NCBI RefSeq assembly: GCF_000420505.1
Contig: NZ_ATVB01000002.1
Coordinates: 62,001-126,000 of the forward strand
Source of the DNA: Alloscardovia omnicolens DSM 21503
GTDB taxonomy: Bacteria > Actinomycetota > Actinomycetes > Actinomycetales > Bifidobacteriaceae
Reading direction: 5' to 3'
Length of the DNA stretch: 64,000 nt
A program made the position numbers and the translations under genes. The first letter of the stretch is position 1. Each line of letters opens with the position of its first letter. This document shows, in pieces, positions 54,966 to 63,614 of this stretch. The notes below the pieces were generated by a model. It did no database searches, had not been told where the DNA came from, and saw only the letters and a program-made list of their open reading frames with translations.

Positions 54966-54991
54966 GTAAGAGGTCAACTCGACTGACCACG

Positions 54992-55064
54992 AGCGGACAA
55001 CGGGACTCGAACCCGCGGTCTCGACCTTGGCAAGGTCGCGCTTTACCAACTAAGCTATGTCCGC
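54992..55064 (-). tRNA. tRNA-Gly (anticodon GCC)
   Basis: A 73-nt cloverleaf: acceptor GCGGACA/TGTCCGC, anticodon loop TTGCCAA within CGACC/GGTCG, discriminator T. First gene of the cluster Gly-Cys-Val-Val, an order common in actinobacteria for the first three. Confidence 0.96.
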
Positions 55065-55098
55065 AATGTGCTGTGCAAGTTGCTGAGCACGAGATATA

Positions 55099-55127
55099 AC
55101 TATAACGATGTGGCTATGGTTGGTCAA
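55099..55127 (-). promoter_or_regulatory. Strong promoter of the tRNA cluster
   Basis: On the minus strand TTGACC (55127-55122) and TATAGT (55104-55099) with exactly 17 bp between them. The start would be near 55092, about 28 nt before tRNA-Gly. Confidence 0.75.
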
Positions 55128-55635
55128 GTATCGGCGTGTTGCTATACGTTGTGCAAGTTTTCATTCATTTTACCTCAAAAGGATTGGGAGTCTTCAGATA
55201 TATACAATGGAATTTTCGCGGTTCTTGGGGGTTTTATTGCGATCTTGTTTAGTTTCGTGCCTGCGTTTGGTTAGGTTTTATTCTTCGGATTCTTGAAGTA
55301 AGTAGTGCGCTTGGACGGTTGGTTCATGAATCGTGACTTGGTTAGCGCTCCATGATTCCACGCTCGGATGAGGATTCCAATCACTCTCAACGATGGACGT
55401 GAACGTTGTTGGCGTTCGGCGCTAGCAACTTCTATGTACTCATGGGAGAGAATTGAGAACCTTTTTCGGGCGCACGCATTGTCAGCGTTGCGCGCTCACA
55501 ACTTCCACGCTCCTAAAACCAATAAAACCTACGCAACCCACTAATCTCCATGAGTCACTTTAGCCCTTGGCTCAAAAAATATGCCGGCGGCGAGAACAAT
55601 ATTTCTTATATCCATTCTTCTCGTATGCTAGTTTT
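55128..55635. other. Intergenic region between tRNA cluster and PAC2 gene
   Basis: About 500 bp without a credible gene or RNA motif. Two short + strand frames of 62 and 68 codons lack ribosome sites. At its end, TATGCT (55624-55629) is a likely -10 only 6 bp before the PAC2 ATG, implying a leaderless transcript. Confidence 0.55.
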
Positions 55636-56586
55636 ATGACAGATTTTAGAGAGAATTTTGAGCCTGAAGCTTTTGATGCTTTTTCTGATCAGTTTGGTGA
55701 AGAACCGCGCAAACACCGTACTGTATTAATCAGTGCTTTCGAAGGGTGGAATGACGCTGGGTTAGCAGCAACGCAGGCTTTGCATTTTCTTTTACGCGCT
55801 TATTCTCAATCAGCACATGAGGTCGATCATATCTGTTGTGGCAGCTTCTACGACTATACAGATAATCGTCCAGTCATCGTAAGCGTTGAAGGTAAGCGTA
55901 AAATTTTATGGCCAGAAACGAGCTTCACGCAAATCGATATTAATCCTGAACTAAGCCTTATTATTCAGATTGCTCCAGAACCTAATTTTAAGTGGACTGA
56001 ATATTGTCAGCGCACTCTCCGTATTGCTGATGAAAATGAAGTAGATGAAGTCATAACAGTCAGTGCTATATATGGCGATTGCACGCATCGCCGGCCATTG
56101 CCTATGGTTTTCCACAATGCAGCCGATAACACTGCCACTCCCCAATCGTATAACGGTCCTATAGGTATTCCTACCGTTCTCAGCTATGAAACAGTAGACA
56201 GTGGTTTTATCTCTCACTCAATGTATGTGTCCGTGCCATCTTATGCCCCGTATGTGGACAATCAAGAAAAACCTAATCCTTTGGCTATGTGGAACGTTAT
56301 CGATGCCTTATCTGACTATCTGGATGTATATCTTAAAGATGACGGCTTGCCAGAGCAAGTTAAGCAGTGGCGCAAGAAAGCAAATGCATTAGCAAGGACG
56401 AATCCTGATATTGCTGAGTATATGAAAACCGTTGAGTCCTACAGAGATAATCAGGAACGACTCGATTATATTACCTCCGAAGCTGCGGAAAATATGATTG
56501 ATGACGCTGAGAAATTCTTACGAGATTTTGGATGGGATAAAACAGACGATGCGCCCGATATGCCGGGTTCGCCACATCTACGTTAG
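55636..56586 (+). CDS. PAC2-family protein
   Basis: A 316-aa protein of the PAC2 (proteasome-assembly-chaperone-like) family, common in actinobacteria with or without a proteasome. Characteristic are ISAFEGWNDAGLAATQALHFLL, the CCGSFYDYTDNRP region, and a conserved VDSGFISHSMYVSVPSYAPYVD-type region followed by a C-terminal helical segment. Function is unknown. The start is ATG at 55636 with a TATGCT -10 directly upstream and no ribosome site; a longer frame to 55567 would start before that promoter. It is followed after 58 bp by the kinase gene. Confidence 0.86.
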   Translation: MTDFRENFEPEAFDAFSDQFGEEPRKHRTVLISAFEGWNDAGLAATQALHFLLRAYSQSAHEVDHICCGSFYDYTDNRPVIVSVEGKRKILWPETSFTQIDINPELSLIIQIAPEPNFKWTEYCQRTLRIADENEVDEVITVSAIYGDCTHRRPLPMVFHNAADNTATPQSYNGPIGIPTVLSYETVDSGFISHSMYVSVPSYAPYVDNQEKPNPLAMWNVIDALSDYLDVYLKDDGLPEQVKQWRKKANALARTNPDIAEYMKTVESYRDNQERLDYITSEAAENMIDDAEKFLRDFGWDKTDDAPDMPGSPHLR

Positions 56587-56644
56587 TTTCTTTGTTTACC
56601 TGTGCATTAGAATGAGAGCATATACCGCTTGGAAGGAGCGTCTC

Positions 56645-57454
56645 ATGGCACAGATGGCAATTCATAGAAAATCTCGTTCCTTTGCCCCAGAAGGTTTCTT
56701 TGAGTGTGAAGCAAAAGGGCTGCTCTGGCTCAAGGAAGCTGAAAAAGTGGGAGGATCGCGTGTTGTTCAGGTGCATGATTGGGCAAGTGATTATTTAGAT
56801 ATTGAGCGTATCTCCCCTGCCAGCGCTACGCCAGATGCAGCATATCAATTTGGGCGAAGTCTCGCTCGCATGCATGATTATGGCGCAGAAACTTTTGGAG
56901 CTGCTCCTGCAGATTATGAGGGAACATGTTATTTTGGTCCGCTCCAAGATCCTGTTGCCATGGATACAGGCGATTGGGATAATGCTGTGGATTATTACGC
57001 TCAGGGTCGTTTGATTCCTATGGTTGATTTAGGTTTACACCGAGGACTTTTGACTGCTGCAGACGCTGATTTAACGCAGGAAGTATGTGACGCTTTGCCA
57101 GAACTTATGGGAGCCGCTGCCTCAGATAAGCCGGCACGCATTCACGGTGATTTGTGGAGTGGCAATGTAATGTGGACGCGATCTGCTGATGATGAGGTAG
57201 AAGCTGTGCTCATTGACCCTGCTGCCCATGGAGGACATCGAGAAGAGGACTTATCTATGCTGTCTTTGTTCGGCATGAGTTTTATGAGCGATATTATGCG
57301 CGGGTATGAAAGCGTTCATCCACTGAAAAAAGGGTTCGACGAGCGTAGAACTTTGTGGCAGCTCTACCCTATTGCTGGACATTGCGTGTTCTTTGGTGGT
57401 GGTTATGTGAGCCAGTATCGATCGATGTGCAGGCAACTGCTAGCACAACGCTAA
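56645..57454 (+). CDS. Fructosamine kinase-family protein
   Basis: A 269-aa aminoglycoside-phosphotransferase-like kinase of the fructosamine-3-kinase family, thought to repair glycated amines by phosphorylation. It has FAPEGFFECEAKGLLWLKEA at the start, LARMHDYGAETFG, the catalytic loop RIHGDLWSGNVMW (HGDLxxxN) near residue 168, and the metal-binding LIDPAAHGGHREEDLSML. The ATG at 56645 has GGAAGGAG upstream; an upstream in-frame extension lies inside the PAC2 gene. It ends at a bidirectional terminator facing dnaJ. Confidence 0.88.
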   Translation: MAQMAIHRKSRSFAPEGFFECEAKGLLWLKEAEKVGGSRVVQVHDWASDYLDIERISPASATPDAAYQFGRSLARMHDYGAETFGAAPADYEGTCYFGPLQDPVAMDTGDWDNAVDYYAQGRLIPMVDLGLHRGLLTAADADLTQEVCDALPELMGAAASDKPARIHGDLWSGNVMWTRSADDEVEAVLIDPAAHGGHREEDLSMLSLFGMSFMSDIMRGYESVHPLKKGFDERRTLWQLYPIAGHCVFFGGGYVSQYRSMCRQLLAQR

Positions 57455-57458
57455 AAGT

Positions 57459-57489
57459 TAAGGGCTGGATACGTCGTATCCAGCCCTTA
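57459..57489. terminator. Bidirectional terminator between fructosamine kinase and dnaJ
   Basis: 14-bp perfect stem (57459-57472 with 57476-57489) around a 3-nt loop, between two converging genes. Confidence 0.88.
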
Positions 57490-57502
57490 TTACTTGTGCA
57501 AC

Positions 57503-58642
57503 TTAAGCGAAGGTTTCGCGTAACTTTTCGAAGAAGCCCTTGCCCTTCTTCATTGTTTTTGACTTCTGCTCAGGCTTGTCACTGAGTTGAGACTCCTTAT
57601 TAAGCTCTTCAAAATCAGAAATGAGTTTCTTTTCCTGATTACTGAGCTTCTTAGGAATAGTCACGTCCAAATGAACAACAAGGTTTCCTCGCTCGGTACG
57701 ATTCAAACGAGTAACGCCCAAATCATTGAGAGTAAGAGTGTCGTCCGGCTGTGAACCTGCTGGAATAGAAATCTCACGTTCACCGTCAAAAGTTTCAATC
57801 TGCGTGGTATGACCTAACACAGCCCATGTCATAGGAATGCGAATCCAACAATGCAAATCATTGCCATCGCGGGTAAATGTATCGTGGGCGCGTACTGTAA
57901 TATCCACATACAAATCACCAGCTGGGCCGCCACCTTCGCCTACTTCTCCTTGGCTTCCCAAGCGCAAACGCGTGCCATCTTGTACGCCGGCTGGAACAGA
58001 TACAGAAATAGTGCGTTGTTTCTTTACTCGACCATGCCCCAAACAAGATGCGCATGGATTTTCGATAATAGTGCCAAACCCTTCGCAACGCTCGCATGGC
58101 TGAGATGACATCATTTGACCTAACATAGTGCGTACCACGCGCTGAACCGAGCCGGAACCATGACAATCTGGGCATGTAACTGGTGCGCTACCATCAGCAC
58201 TACCTGCTCCTGAACAAGCATCACATACGCTGTATAGCGTAGCTTTAAGTGACTCAGTTCCGCCAAAAACAGCGGTCTTCAAGTCAATAGTCATACTTGC
58301 TAAGGAATCGCGACCTGGCTGTGTACGCGAAATTGGTCCGGACTGACCGCCAAAAGCGCTGCCAAAGAAAGAATTAAAGATATCTCCAAAATCTCCTGCA
58401 GCAGCACCATAAGCACCTGCTCCTCCACCAGGAGAAAGTGGATCAACCCCTTGATCATACATGGAACGCTTATCTGGGTCCGACAGTACTTCGTATGCAG
58501 TATTGACTTCTTTAAACTTGTCTTCAAACTCAGGTCCTGCTAAATCAGGATGATACTTGCGGCTTAATTTGCGATATGCCTTCTTAATCTCATCATCTGT
58601 TGCATTGCGTGAAAGACCAAGAGTCTCGTAATAATCTGCCAT
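57503..58642 (-). CDS. dnaJ: Chaperone protein DnaJ
   Basis: Hsp40 co-chaperone of DnaK, 379 aa. J domain with YHPDLAGPEF (HPD), Gly-rich region with PLSPGGGAGAYG, four zinc-finger repeats (CDACSGAG, CPDCHGSG, CERCEGFG, CASCLGHG) and C-terminal substrate-binding domain. In many actinobacteria hrcA precedes this dnaJ; here tkt stands divergently instead, and I see no CIRCE element in the 289-bp gap. An extra charged 40-residue tail ends the protein. Confidence 0.95.
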   Translation of the reverse strand: MADYYETLGLSRNATDDEIKKAYRKLSRKYHPDLAGPEFEDKFKEVNTAYEVLSDPDKRSMYDQGVDPLSPGGGAGAYGAAAGDFGDIFNSFFGSAFGGQSGPISRTQPGRDSLASMTIDLKTAVFGGTESLKATLYSVCDACSGAGSADGSAPVTCPDCHGSGSVQRVVRTMLGQMMSSQPCERCEGFGTIIENPCASCLGHGRVKKQRTISVSVPAGVQDGTRLRLGSQGEVGEGGGPAGDLYVDITVRAHDTFTRDGNDLHCWIRIPMTWAVLGHTTQIETFDGEREISIPAGSQPDDTLTLNDLGVTRLNRTERGNLVVHLDVTIPKKLSNQEKKLISDFEELNKESQLSDKPEQKSKTMKKGKGFFEKLRETFA

Positions 58643-58931
58643 GGTGTCCTTTGTTTACACAACTACATTTTCTATCTTTAAGAGTAAACATCGGCATGGA
58701 ATAATCGCTTCTAACGAACAAAAACGCACATGCTGGTCAAGCCGAAGGCTGAACGAGCAAACTGGCTCATGCCTAACACGCTCTTTGTGCTCGCATAATT
58801 CCAAGCCATGCAAGAAAATAAAGGCGTCAAAGGTCTTTATACCCAATTACTATGAAGAACGTAAACGAGTAGCCGAACGCACTATGTTGAGCGCGAAGTT
58901 ACTTCATCTATTGGAAGGAAAGTTGATCTAC

Positions 58932-61028
58932 ATGGTCGATTTCACATGGACTGAACTTGACGAGCGTGCAGTTAAGCTCGCTAAGGTTCTTTCAGCAGAT
59001 GCAGTAGAAAAGGCAGGATCTGGTCACCCAGGTTCCCCAGTTTCTCTCGCACCAATTGCTTACACTCTGTACCAGCACTTCATTAAGCACGATCCAAAAG
59101 ATCCTAACTGGGAAGGCCGCGACCGCTTTATCCTTTCCGGTGGTCACGCTTCTTTGACTCAGTACGTACAATTGTACTTCTCTGGTTACGACTTGACTCT
59201 TGATGACTTGAAGAAGTTCCGTACTATGGGCACTCGTACTCCTGGTCACCCAGAGTATGGTTTGACTCCTGGTATCGAAATGACCACTGGCCCATTGGGT
59301 CAAGGTTTGGCTTCTGCTGTTGGTTTTGCAATGGGTCAGCGCTTCCAGCGTAACTTGCTTGATGCAGATGCACCAGCAGGTACTTCCCCATTCGACCACA
59401 AGGTATGGGTTATCTGCGGTGAAGGTGATGTTGAGGAAGGTATTTCCGCTGAAGCAGCATCCCTCGCAGGCGGCCAGAAGCTCGGCAACCTTACCGTAAT
59501 CTTCGACGCTAACCACATTCAGATTGAAGGCGATACTAACTTGACCTTCTCTGAAGATATTTTGAAGCGCTTCGAAGCTCAGGGTTGGTACACCGACGAA
59601 GTATCTTTCGTACAGCCAGACGGTTCCTACAAGGAAGATACCGAAGCTCTTGCTGCAGCTTTGCACAAGGCTGAGCAGGTAACTGATCGTCCACACTTCA
59701 TTAAGGTCGACACCTTGATTGCTTGGCCAACACCAGGCAAGACCAACGACGAATCTTCTCACGGTTCTAAGCTCGGCGCTGAAGCTGTAGCTGGCTTGAA
59801 GGAGATTCTCGGCTTCGATCCAGAAGTTGCATTCCCAGCAGATGATGAAGCTCTTGCACACGCTCGCAAGGTTGCAGACCGCGGCGCTGAAGCTCACAAG
59901 GAATGGGATGAGCAGTTCAAGGCATGGCGTGAAGCAAACCCAGATAAGGCTGCTTTGTTCGATCGTATGGCTGCTGGCGAACTTCCAGCAGACTTCAACA
60001 AGGCTATTGACGAGCTCGAGGCTGGCGTTACCGCTGGTGCTTCTGTAGCAACCCGTAAGGCTTCTGGCGCAGCTTTGAATGCTATTGCAGCTGTTATGCC
60101 AGAACTGTGGGGTGGTTCTGCAGATTTGGGTGGTTCGAACAACACCACTATTAAGGGTGCTGCTTCCTTCCTTCCAGCAGAATACGCAACCAAGACTTGG
60201 CCAAACGTATCTGAAGGTGGTCGCGTGCTGCACTTCGGCGTGCGTGAGCTTGCTATGGGTGCTATTACCAATGGTATGATTCTTGGCTCCCACACTCGTC
60301 CATTCAATGGTACGTTCTTCATGTTCTCTGATTACGAGCGTCCAACTGTACGTCTCGCAGCTTTGATGAACATTCCTAACCTGTACGTATGGACTCATGA
60401 TTCCGTAGCAGTTGGTGAAGATGGTCCAACCCACCAGCCAGTAGAGAACCTCGCTTCTGTGCGCGCAATTCCTAACTTGGAAGTTGTACGTCCAGCTGAT
60501 GAGTTCGAAACTGCTGAAGCTTACCGTTACGCTTTCGAGCGTGATTCTAAGGCTCCAGTTGCAATGATTTTGACTCGTCAGAGCGTTCCAACTTTGGCTG
60601 AAACTATTGCTAAGGCTAAGGATGGCGTAAAGCGCGGCGCATACGTTCTCGTAGATACCGATGGCACTCCAGATGTAATCCTCATGGGTTCTGGTTCTGA
60701 AGTACAGCACGCTGTAAAGGCTGCTGAAACTTTGGCTGCTGAAGGTGTTAAGGCTCGCGTTGTATCTGTTCCATCTATGGAATGGTTCGAGCAGCAGTCT
60801 GAAGAGTACAAGGAATCTGTGCTCCCGGCAGCTGTTAAGGCACGCGTATCCGTTGAAGCAGGTCTTGCACTCTCCTGGTACAAGTACCTCGGTTCTTACG
60901 GTAAGGCTGTATCCATTGAGAGCTTCGGCCTCCAGGGTGCTGGCGACGAGAACATGGTTGCCCTCGGCATTACTGCAGAGCATGTTGTTGAAGAAGCTAA
61001 GGCTTCTATTGCAGCTGCTCGTGCATAA
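58932..61028 (+). CDS. tkt: Transketolase
   Basis: ThDP-dependent enzyme of the pentose/bifid pathway, 698 aa. ThDP-domain motifs: ADAVEKAGSGHPGSPVSLAP, TGPLGQGLASAVGFAMGQ, GEGDVEEGISAEAASLAG with the downstream Asn of the GDG-N motif, and pyrimidine-domain FGVRELAMGAITNG. The ATG at 58932 has GGAAGGAA upstream; a longer open frame back to 58641 is just leader. Codon use is strongly biased. Together with tal downstream it forms the C6/C4 rearrangement section of the bifid shunt. Confidence 0.97.
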   Translation: MVDFTWTELDERAVKLAKVLSADAVEKAGSGHPGSPVSLAPIAYTLYQHFIKHDPKDPNWEGRDRFILSGGHASLTQYVQLYFSGYDLTLDDLKKFRTMGTRTPGHPEYGLTPGIEMTTGPLGQGLASAVGFAMGQRFQRNLLDADAPAGTSPFDHKVWVICGEGDVEEGISAEAASLAGGQKLGNLTVIFDANHIQIEGDTNLTFSEDILKRFEAQGWYTDEVSFVQPDGSYKEDTEALAAALHKAEQVTDRPHFIKVDTLIAWPTPGKTNDESSHGSKLGAEAVAGLKEILGFDPEVAFPADDEALAHARKVADRGAEAHKEWDEQFKAWREANPDKAALFDRMAAGELPADFNKAIDELEAGVTAGASVATRKASGAALNAIAAVMPELWGGSADLGGSNNTTIKGAASFLPAEYATKTWPNVSEGGRVLHFGVRELAMGAITNGMILGSHTRPFNGTFFMFSDYERPTVRLAALMNIPNLYVWTHDSVAVGEDGPTHQPVENLASVRAIPNLEVVRPADEFETAEAYRYAFERDSKAPVAMILTRQSVPTLAETIAKAKDGVKRGAYVLVDTDGTPDVILMGSGSEVQHAVKAAETLAAEGVKARVVSVPSMEWFEQQSEEYKESVLPAAVKARVSVEAGLALSWYKYLGSYGKAVSIESFGLQGAGDENMVALGITAEHVVEEAKASIAAARA

Positions 61029-61040
61029 CTAAAAGTTTCT

Positions 61041-61088
61041 GGGCGGTTTAACGTATTACCGCGCTAAACCGCCCTTTATAAAACACCT
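61041..61088 (+). terminator. Terminator of tkt
   Basis: GGGCGGTTTA (61041-61050) and TAAACCGCCC (61075-61084) pair perfectly, followed by TTTAT. It may leave part of the transcripts to continue into tal 27 bp on. Confidence 0.75.
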
Positions 61089-61110
61089 CCACACATAAGG
61101 AGAAAATAAT

Positions 61111-62220
61111 ATGGCACAGAATGTGCATACACAGAAGACCAGCGACTCTGGCGTTTCCATTTGGCTCGATGATTTGAGCCGTTCCCGCATTGAGTCTGGC
61201 TCTTTGCAGGATCTCATTGCTAACAAGAACGTTGTTGGCGTAACCACCAATCCTTCGATCTTCCAGAAGGCATTGGCTGAGGTTGGTCCATACGATGAGC
61301 AGCTTAAGGAACTCGGCAAGGTAGATGTAGAAACCGCTATTCGCGAGCTCACCACCACCGACGTACGTAACGCAACCGATATCTTCCGTGAGATTGCAGA
61401 AGCAACCGATTACGTAAACGGTCGCGTTTCCATCGAAGTTGATCCTCGCCTTGCACACGACACAGAGAACACTGCAAAGCAGGCTGTGGAATTGTGGGAA
61501 AAGGTTAACCGTCCAAATGCAATGATCAAGATTCCTGCAACCCTCGAAGGTTTGCCAGCAATCACTGCTACCCTTGCTAAGGGTATCTCTGTAAACGTAA
61601 CCTTGATCTTCTCCATCGAGCGCTACGAGCAGGTTATCGACGCTTACATTGAAGGTATTAAGCAGGCACACGCTAACGGTCACGACCTCACCAAGATTGC
61701 TTCCGTAGCTTCCTTCTTCGTATCTCGCGTTGATTCTGCTATTGATGCTCAGCTCGAAGAGATTGGTACTGACGAAGCTAAGGCTCTCGAAGGCAAGGCT
61801 GCAGTTGCAAACGCACGCATTGCTTACGAATTGTTCGAGAACAAGTTTGCTAACGATCCAGCATGGGCAGAGCTCGAAGCTGCTGGTGCAAAGCGTCAGC
61901 GTCCATTGTGGGCTTCTACTGGTACCAAGAACCCAGCATACTCCCCTTCCAAGTATGTGGATGAACTCGTGGCAGAAGATGTTGTAAACACCATGCCAGA
62001 GAAGACCCTCAACGCTTTAGCTGAGCAGGGTAACGGCGCTCCTTCCATTAAGGGCACCTACGAAGAGTCTCATGCTGTTATGGACAAGCTTGCTGAGCTC
62101 GGCATTGACATCAAGAAGGTTACCGATAAGCTCGAGGCTGATGGCGTGGCTGCATTCATCAAGTCTTGGGATTCCGTGATTGCTGATGTTCAGGCAGGTA
62201 TTGACCGCGTAAACGCATAG
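61111..62220 (+). CDS. tal: Transaldolase
   Basis: Exchanges dihydroxyacetone units between sugar phosphates, 369 aa, of the long actinobacterial type. Motifs: SIWLDDLSRSRIESG near the N-terminus, VGVTTNPSIFQKAL, the Schiff-base Lys region NAMIKIPATLEGLPAI, and SVNVTLIFSIERY. Ribosome site AAGGAG; strong codon bias as in tkt. A terminator follows. Confidence 0.97.
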   Translation: MAQNVHTQKTSDSGVSIWLDDLSRSRIESGSLQDLIANKNVVGVTTNPSIFQKALAEVGPYDEQLKELGKVDVETAIRELTTTDVRNATDIFREIAEATDYVNGRVSIEVDPRLAHDTENTAKQAVELWEKVNRPNAMIKIPATLEGLPAITATLAKGISVNVTLIFSIERYEQVIDAYIEGIKQAHANGHDLTKIASVASFFVSRVDSAIDAQLEEIGTDEAKALEGKAAVANARIAYELFENKFANDPAWAELEAAGAKRQRPLWASTGTKNPAYSPSKYVDELVAEDVVNTMPEKTLNALAEQGNGAPSIKGTYEESHAVMDKLAELGIDIKKVTDKLEADGVAAFIKSWDSVIADVQAGIDRVNA

Positions 62221-62252
62221 TTGTGATCTAGTTTCAACTATTTCTTAACTGT

Positions 62253-62285
62253 AATGCCCCGCTATCAAAAGGTAGCGGGGCATTT
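62253..62285 (+). terminator. Terminator of tal
   Basis: AATGCCCCGCTA (62253-62264) pairs with TAGCGGGGCATT (62273-62284), followed by T. Confidence 0.88.
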
Positions 62286-62305
62286 GCGTATGAGATGAAG
62301 GGCAA

Positions 62306-62342
62306 ATAAAAATGGGGACTCACCCTCTCGAGTGAGTCCCCA
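62306..62342 (-). terminator. Terminator of secG operon
   Basis: TGGGGACTCAC (62313-62323) pairs with 62332-62342. On the minus strand it is followed by a run of five T. It ends the pgk-tpiA-secG unit. Confidence 0.9.
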
Positions 62343-62367
62343 CAATAAAATCTCTATAGAAAGAAGC

Positions 62368-62628
62368 TTAAGCTCCCCAACCGTACTTCACCATGAAGTC
62401 CAGAACAATAATCAAAGCAATCCAGATTAATGCAATGGTTACGGTAATGCGGTTCAAGTTACGCTCTGCCACACCAGATGTTCCAGCATTTGCAGAAATA
62501 CCTCCGCCGAACATATCGGACAAACCGCCGCCCTTACCCTTGTGCATCAGAATAAGCGCTGTGAGCATAACGCTCAGAATTACAACGATAACTTCGAGTG
62601 TTACCTTAAGAACGAACAACCAGTTCAT
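62368..62628 (-). CDS. secG: Preprotein translocase subunit SecG
   Basis: An 86-aa membrane protein with two helices (about 8-28 and 62-80) and the conserved loop LMHKGKGGGLSDMFGG. Part of the SecYEG channel. It lies after tpiA, the standard Gram-positive arrangement. Ribosome site GGAGGTGC. Confidence 0.95.
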   Translation of the reverse strand: MNWLFVLKVTLEVIVVILSVMLTALILMHKGKGGGLSDMFGGGISANAGTSGVAERNLNRITVTIALIWIALIIVLDFMVKYGWGA

Positions 62629-62683
62629 TGCACCTCCAATAAAAACCTCTTTAAGAATACAGTAGAGCCTCGAAAAATCAAAA

Positions 62684-63490
62684 CTAAACGCGCTTTTTAG
62701 CTGCCTTGTGCGTTAAGCGAATAATAGACGAGAATTCTTCTGGGTTCAGGCTCGCTCCCCCAATCAGGAATCCATCCATATCGCGTGCCTCGTTCATAAT
62801 TAACGTCGCGTTCTGCGCTGTTACGGAGCCGCCGTACAAAATGCGCACAGTTTGCGCGGTCTCAGGAGAATACGTACGAGTCAAGTGCGTGCGAATAGCT
62901 GCAGCCGCATCTTGGGCGGACTGCGGAGTGGCTACTAAACCGGTGCCAATCGCCCATACTGGTTCGTACGCGATAATCATTTTGCGCGCATCTTCTTCGG
63001 ACAAATCGCGGGTAATATCTTCTACCTGGCCCACTGCATAATCAAGTTCAATACCTTCGCGACGTTCTTCATACCCCTCGCCTACGCATAAAATTGGTTG
63101 CATGCCGTCAGCTAAAACAGCACGAACCTGATCGACGAGGTTAGCATCGTCATCTGAGTGGTAGCGGCGGCGTTCGGAATGTCCAACAAGAACGTAACGG
63201 CATCCTAAAGCCGAGAGCATATCGGCAGATACGTCGCCGGTAAAAGCTCCTTGAGCGGTAACAGATACAGTCTGAGCGCCGTAATCAACGTGCAAACGGT
63301 CGGCTTCAACGAGAACTTGTACGCTGCGAATCGAAGTAAAAGGTGGAAGTAAAGCGATATCACAGTCTTCGTAATCAAAGTGAGCGTCGCGCAGCAACCA
63401 TGCGAGTTTTTGCACAAAATAGGTTGCTTCGCGATGATCAAGGTTCATCTTCCAATTGCCCACAATAAGGGGACGTCGTGTGCTGCTCAT
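62684..63490 (-). CDS. tpiA: Triosephosphate isomerase
   Basis: Interconverts glyceraldehyde-3-P and dihydroxyacetone-P, 268 aa. VGNWKMNLDHREA (catalytic Lys), VLVGHSERRRYH (catalytic His), and IAYEPVWAIGTGLVATPQSA (catalytic Glu) are all present, as is the phosphate-binding LYGGSVTAQN. The ATG at 63490 gives the family N-terminus; a longer frame to 63586 reads through an upstream direct repeat. Ribosome site weak (GTGAG). Confidence 0.96.
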   Translation of the reverse strand: MSSTRRPLIVGNWKMNLDHREATYFVQKLAWLLRDAHFDYEDCDIALLPPFTSIRSVQVLVEADRLHVDYGAQTVSVTAQGAFTGDVSADMLSALGCRYVLVGHSERRRYHSDDDANLVDQVRAVLADGMQPILCVGEGYEERREGIELDYAVGQVEDITRDLSEEDARKMIIAYEPVWAIGTGLVATPQSAQDAAAAIRTHLTRTYSPETAQTVRILYGGSVTAQNATLIMNEARDMDGFLIGGASLNPEEFSSIIRLTHKAAKKRV

Positions 63491-63509
63491 ATTGTGCTCA
63501 CTTTTCTGT

Positions 63510-63541
63510 GTACGTGTATAAAAAAGAGTACGTGTATAAAA
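63510..63541 (-). repeat. Direct repeat upstream of tpiA
   Basis: GTACGTGTATAAAA occurs at 63510-63523 and again at 63528-63541 (18-bp period). On the minus strand each copy gives TTTTATACACGTAC, so a TATAC-containing promoter-like segment may be doubled. Confidence 0.7.
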
Positions 63542-63614
63542 GATGGCAGCTATACGCTGTAGAAAACTACGCACAGCTGCCATCATAACGTCGCCTCTAA
63601 CGTTATCGCCGCTC

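Noticed and set aside
55068-55296. Two overlapping 62-68 codon frames after the tRNA cluster
   Set aside because: They sit in the tRNA promoter region with no ribosome site; the hydrophobic end is likely chance.
58643-58931. Search for a CIRCE/HAIR heat-shock operator between dnaJ and tkt
   Set aside because: No inverted repeat matching either consensus is visible.
58992-60983. 663-codon open frame on the minus strand opposite tkt
   Set aside because: It lies fully antisense to a clear transketolase gene; the strong codon bias of tkt suppresses stops in that frame. No ribosome site or recognisable protein sequence.
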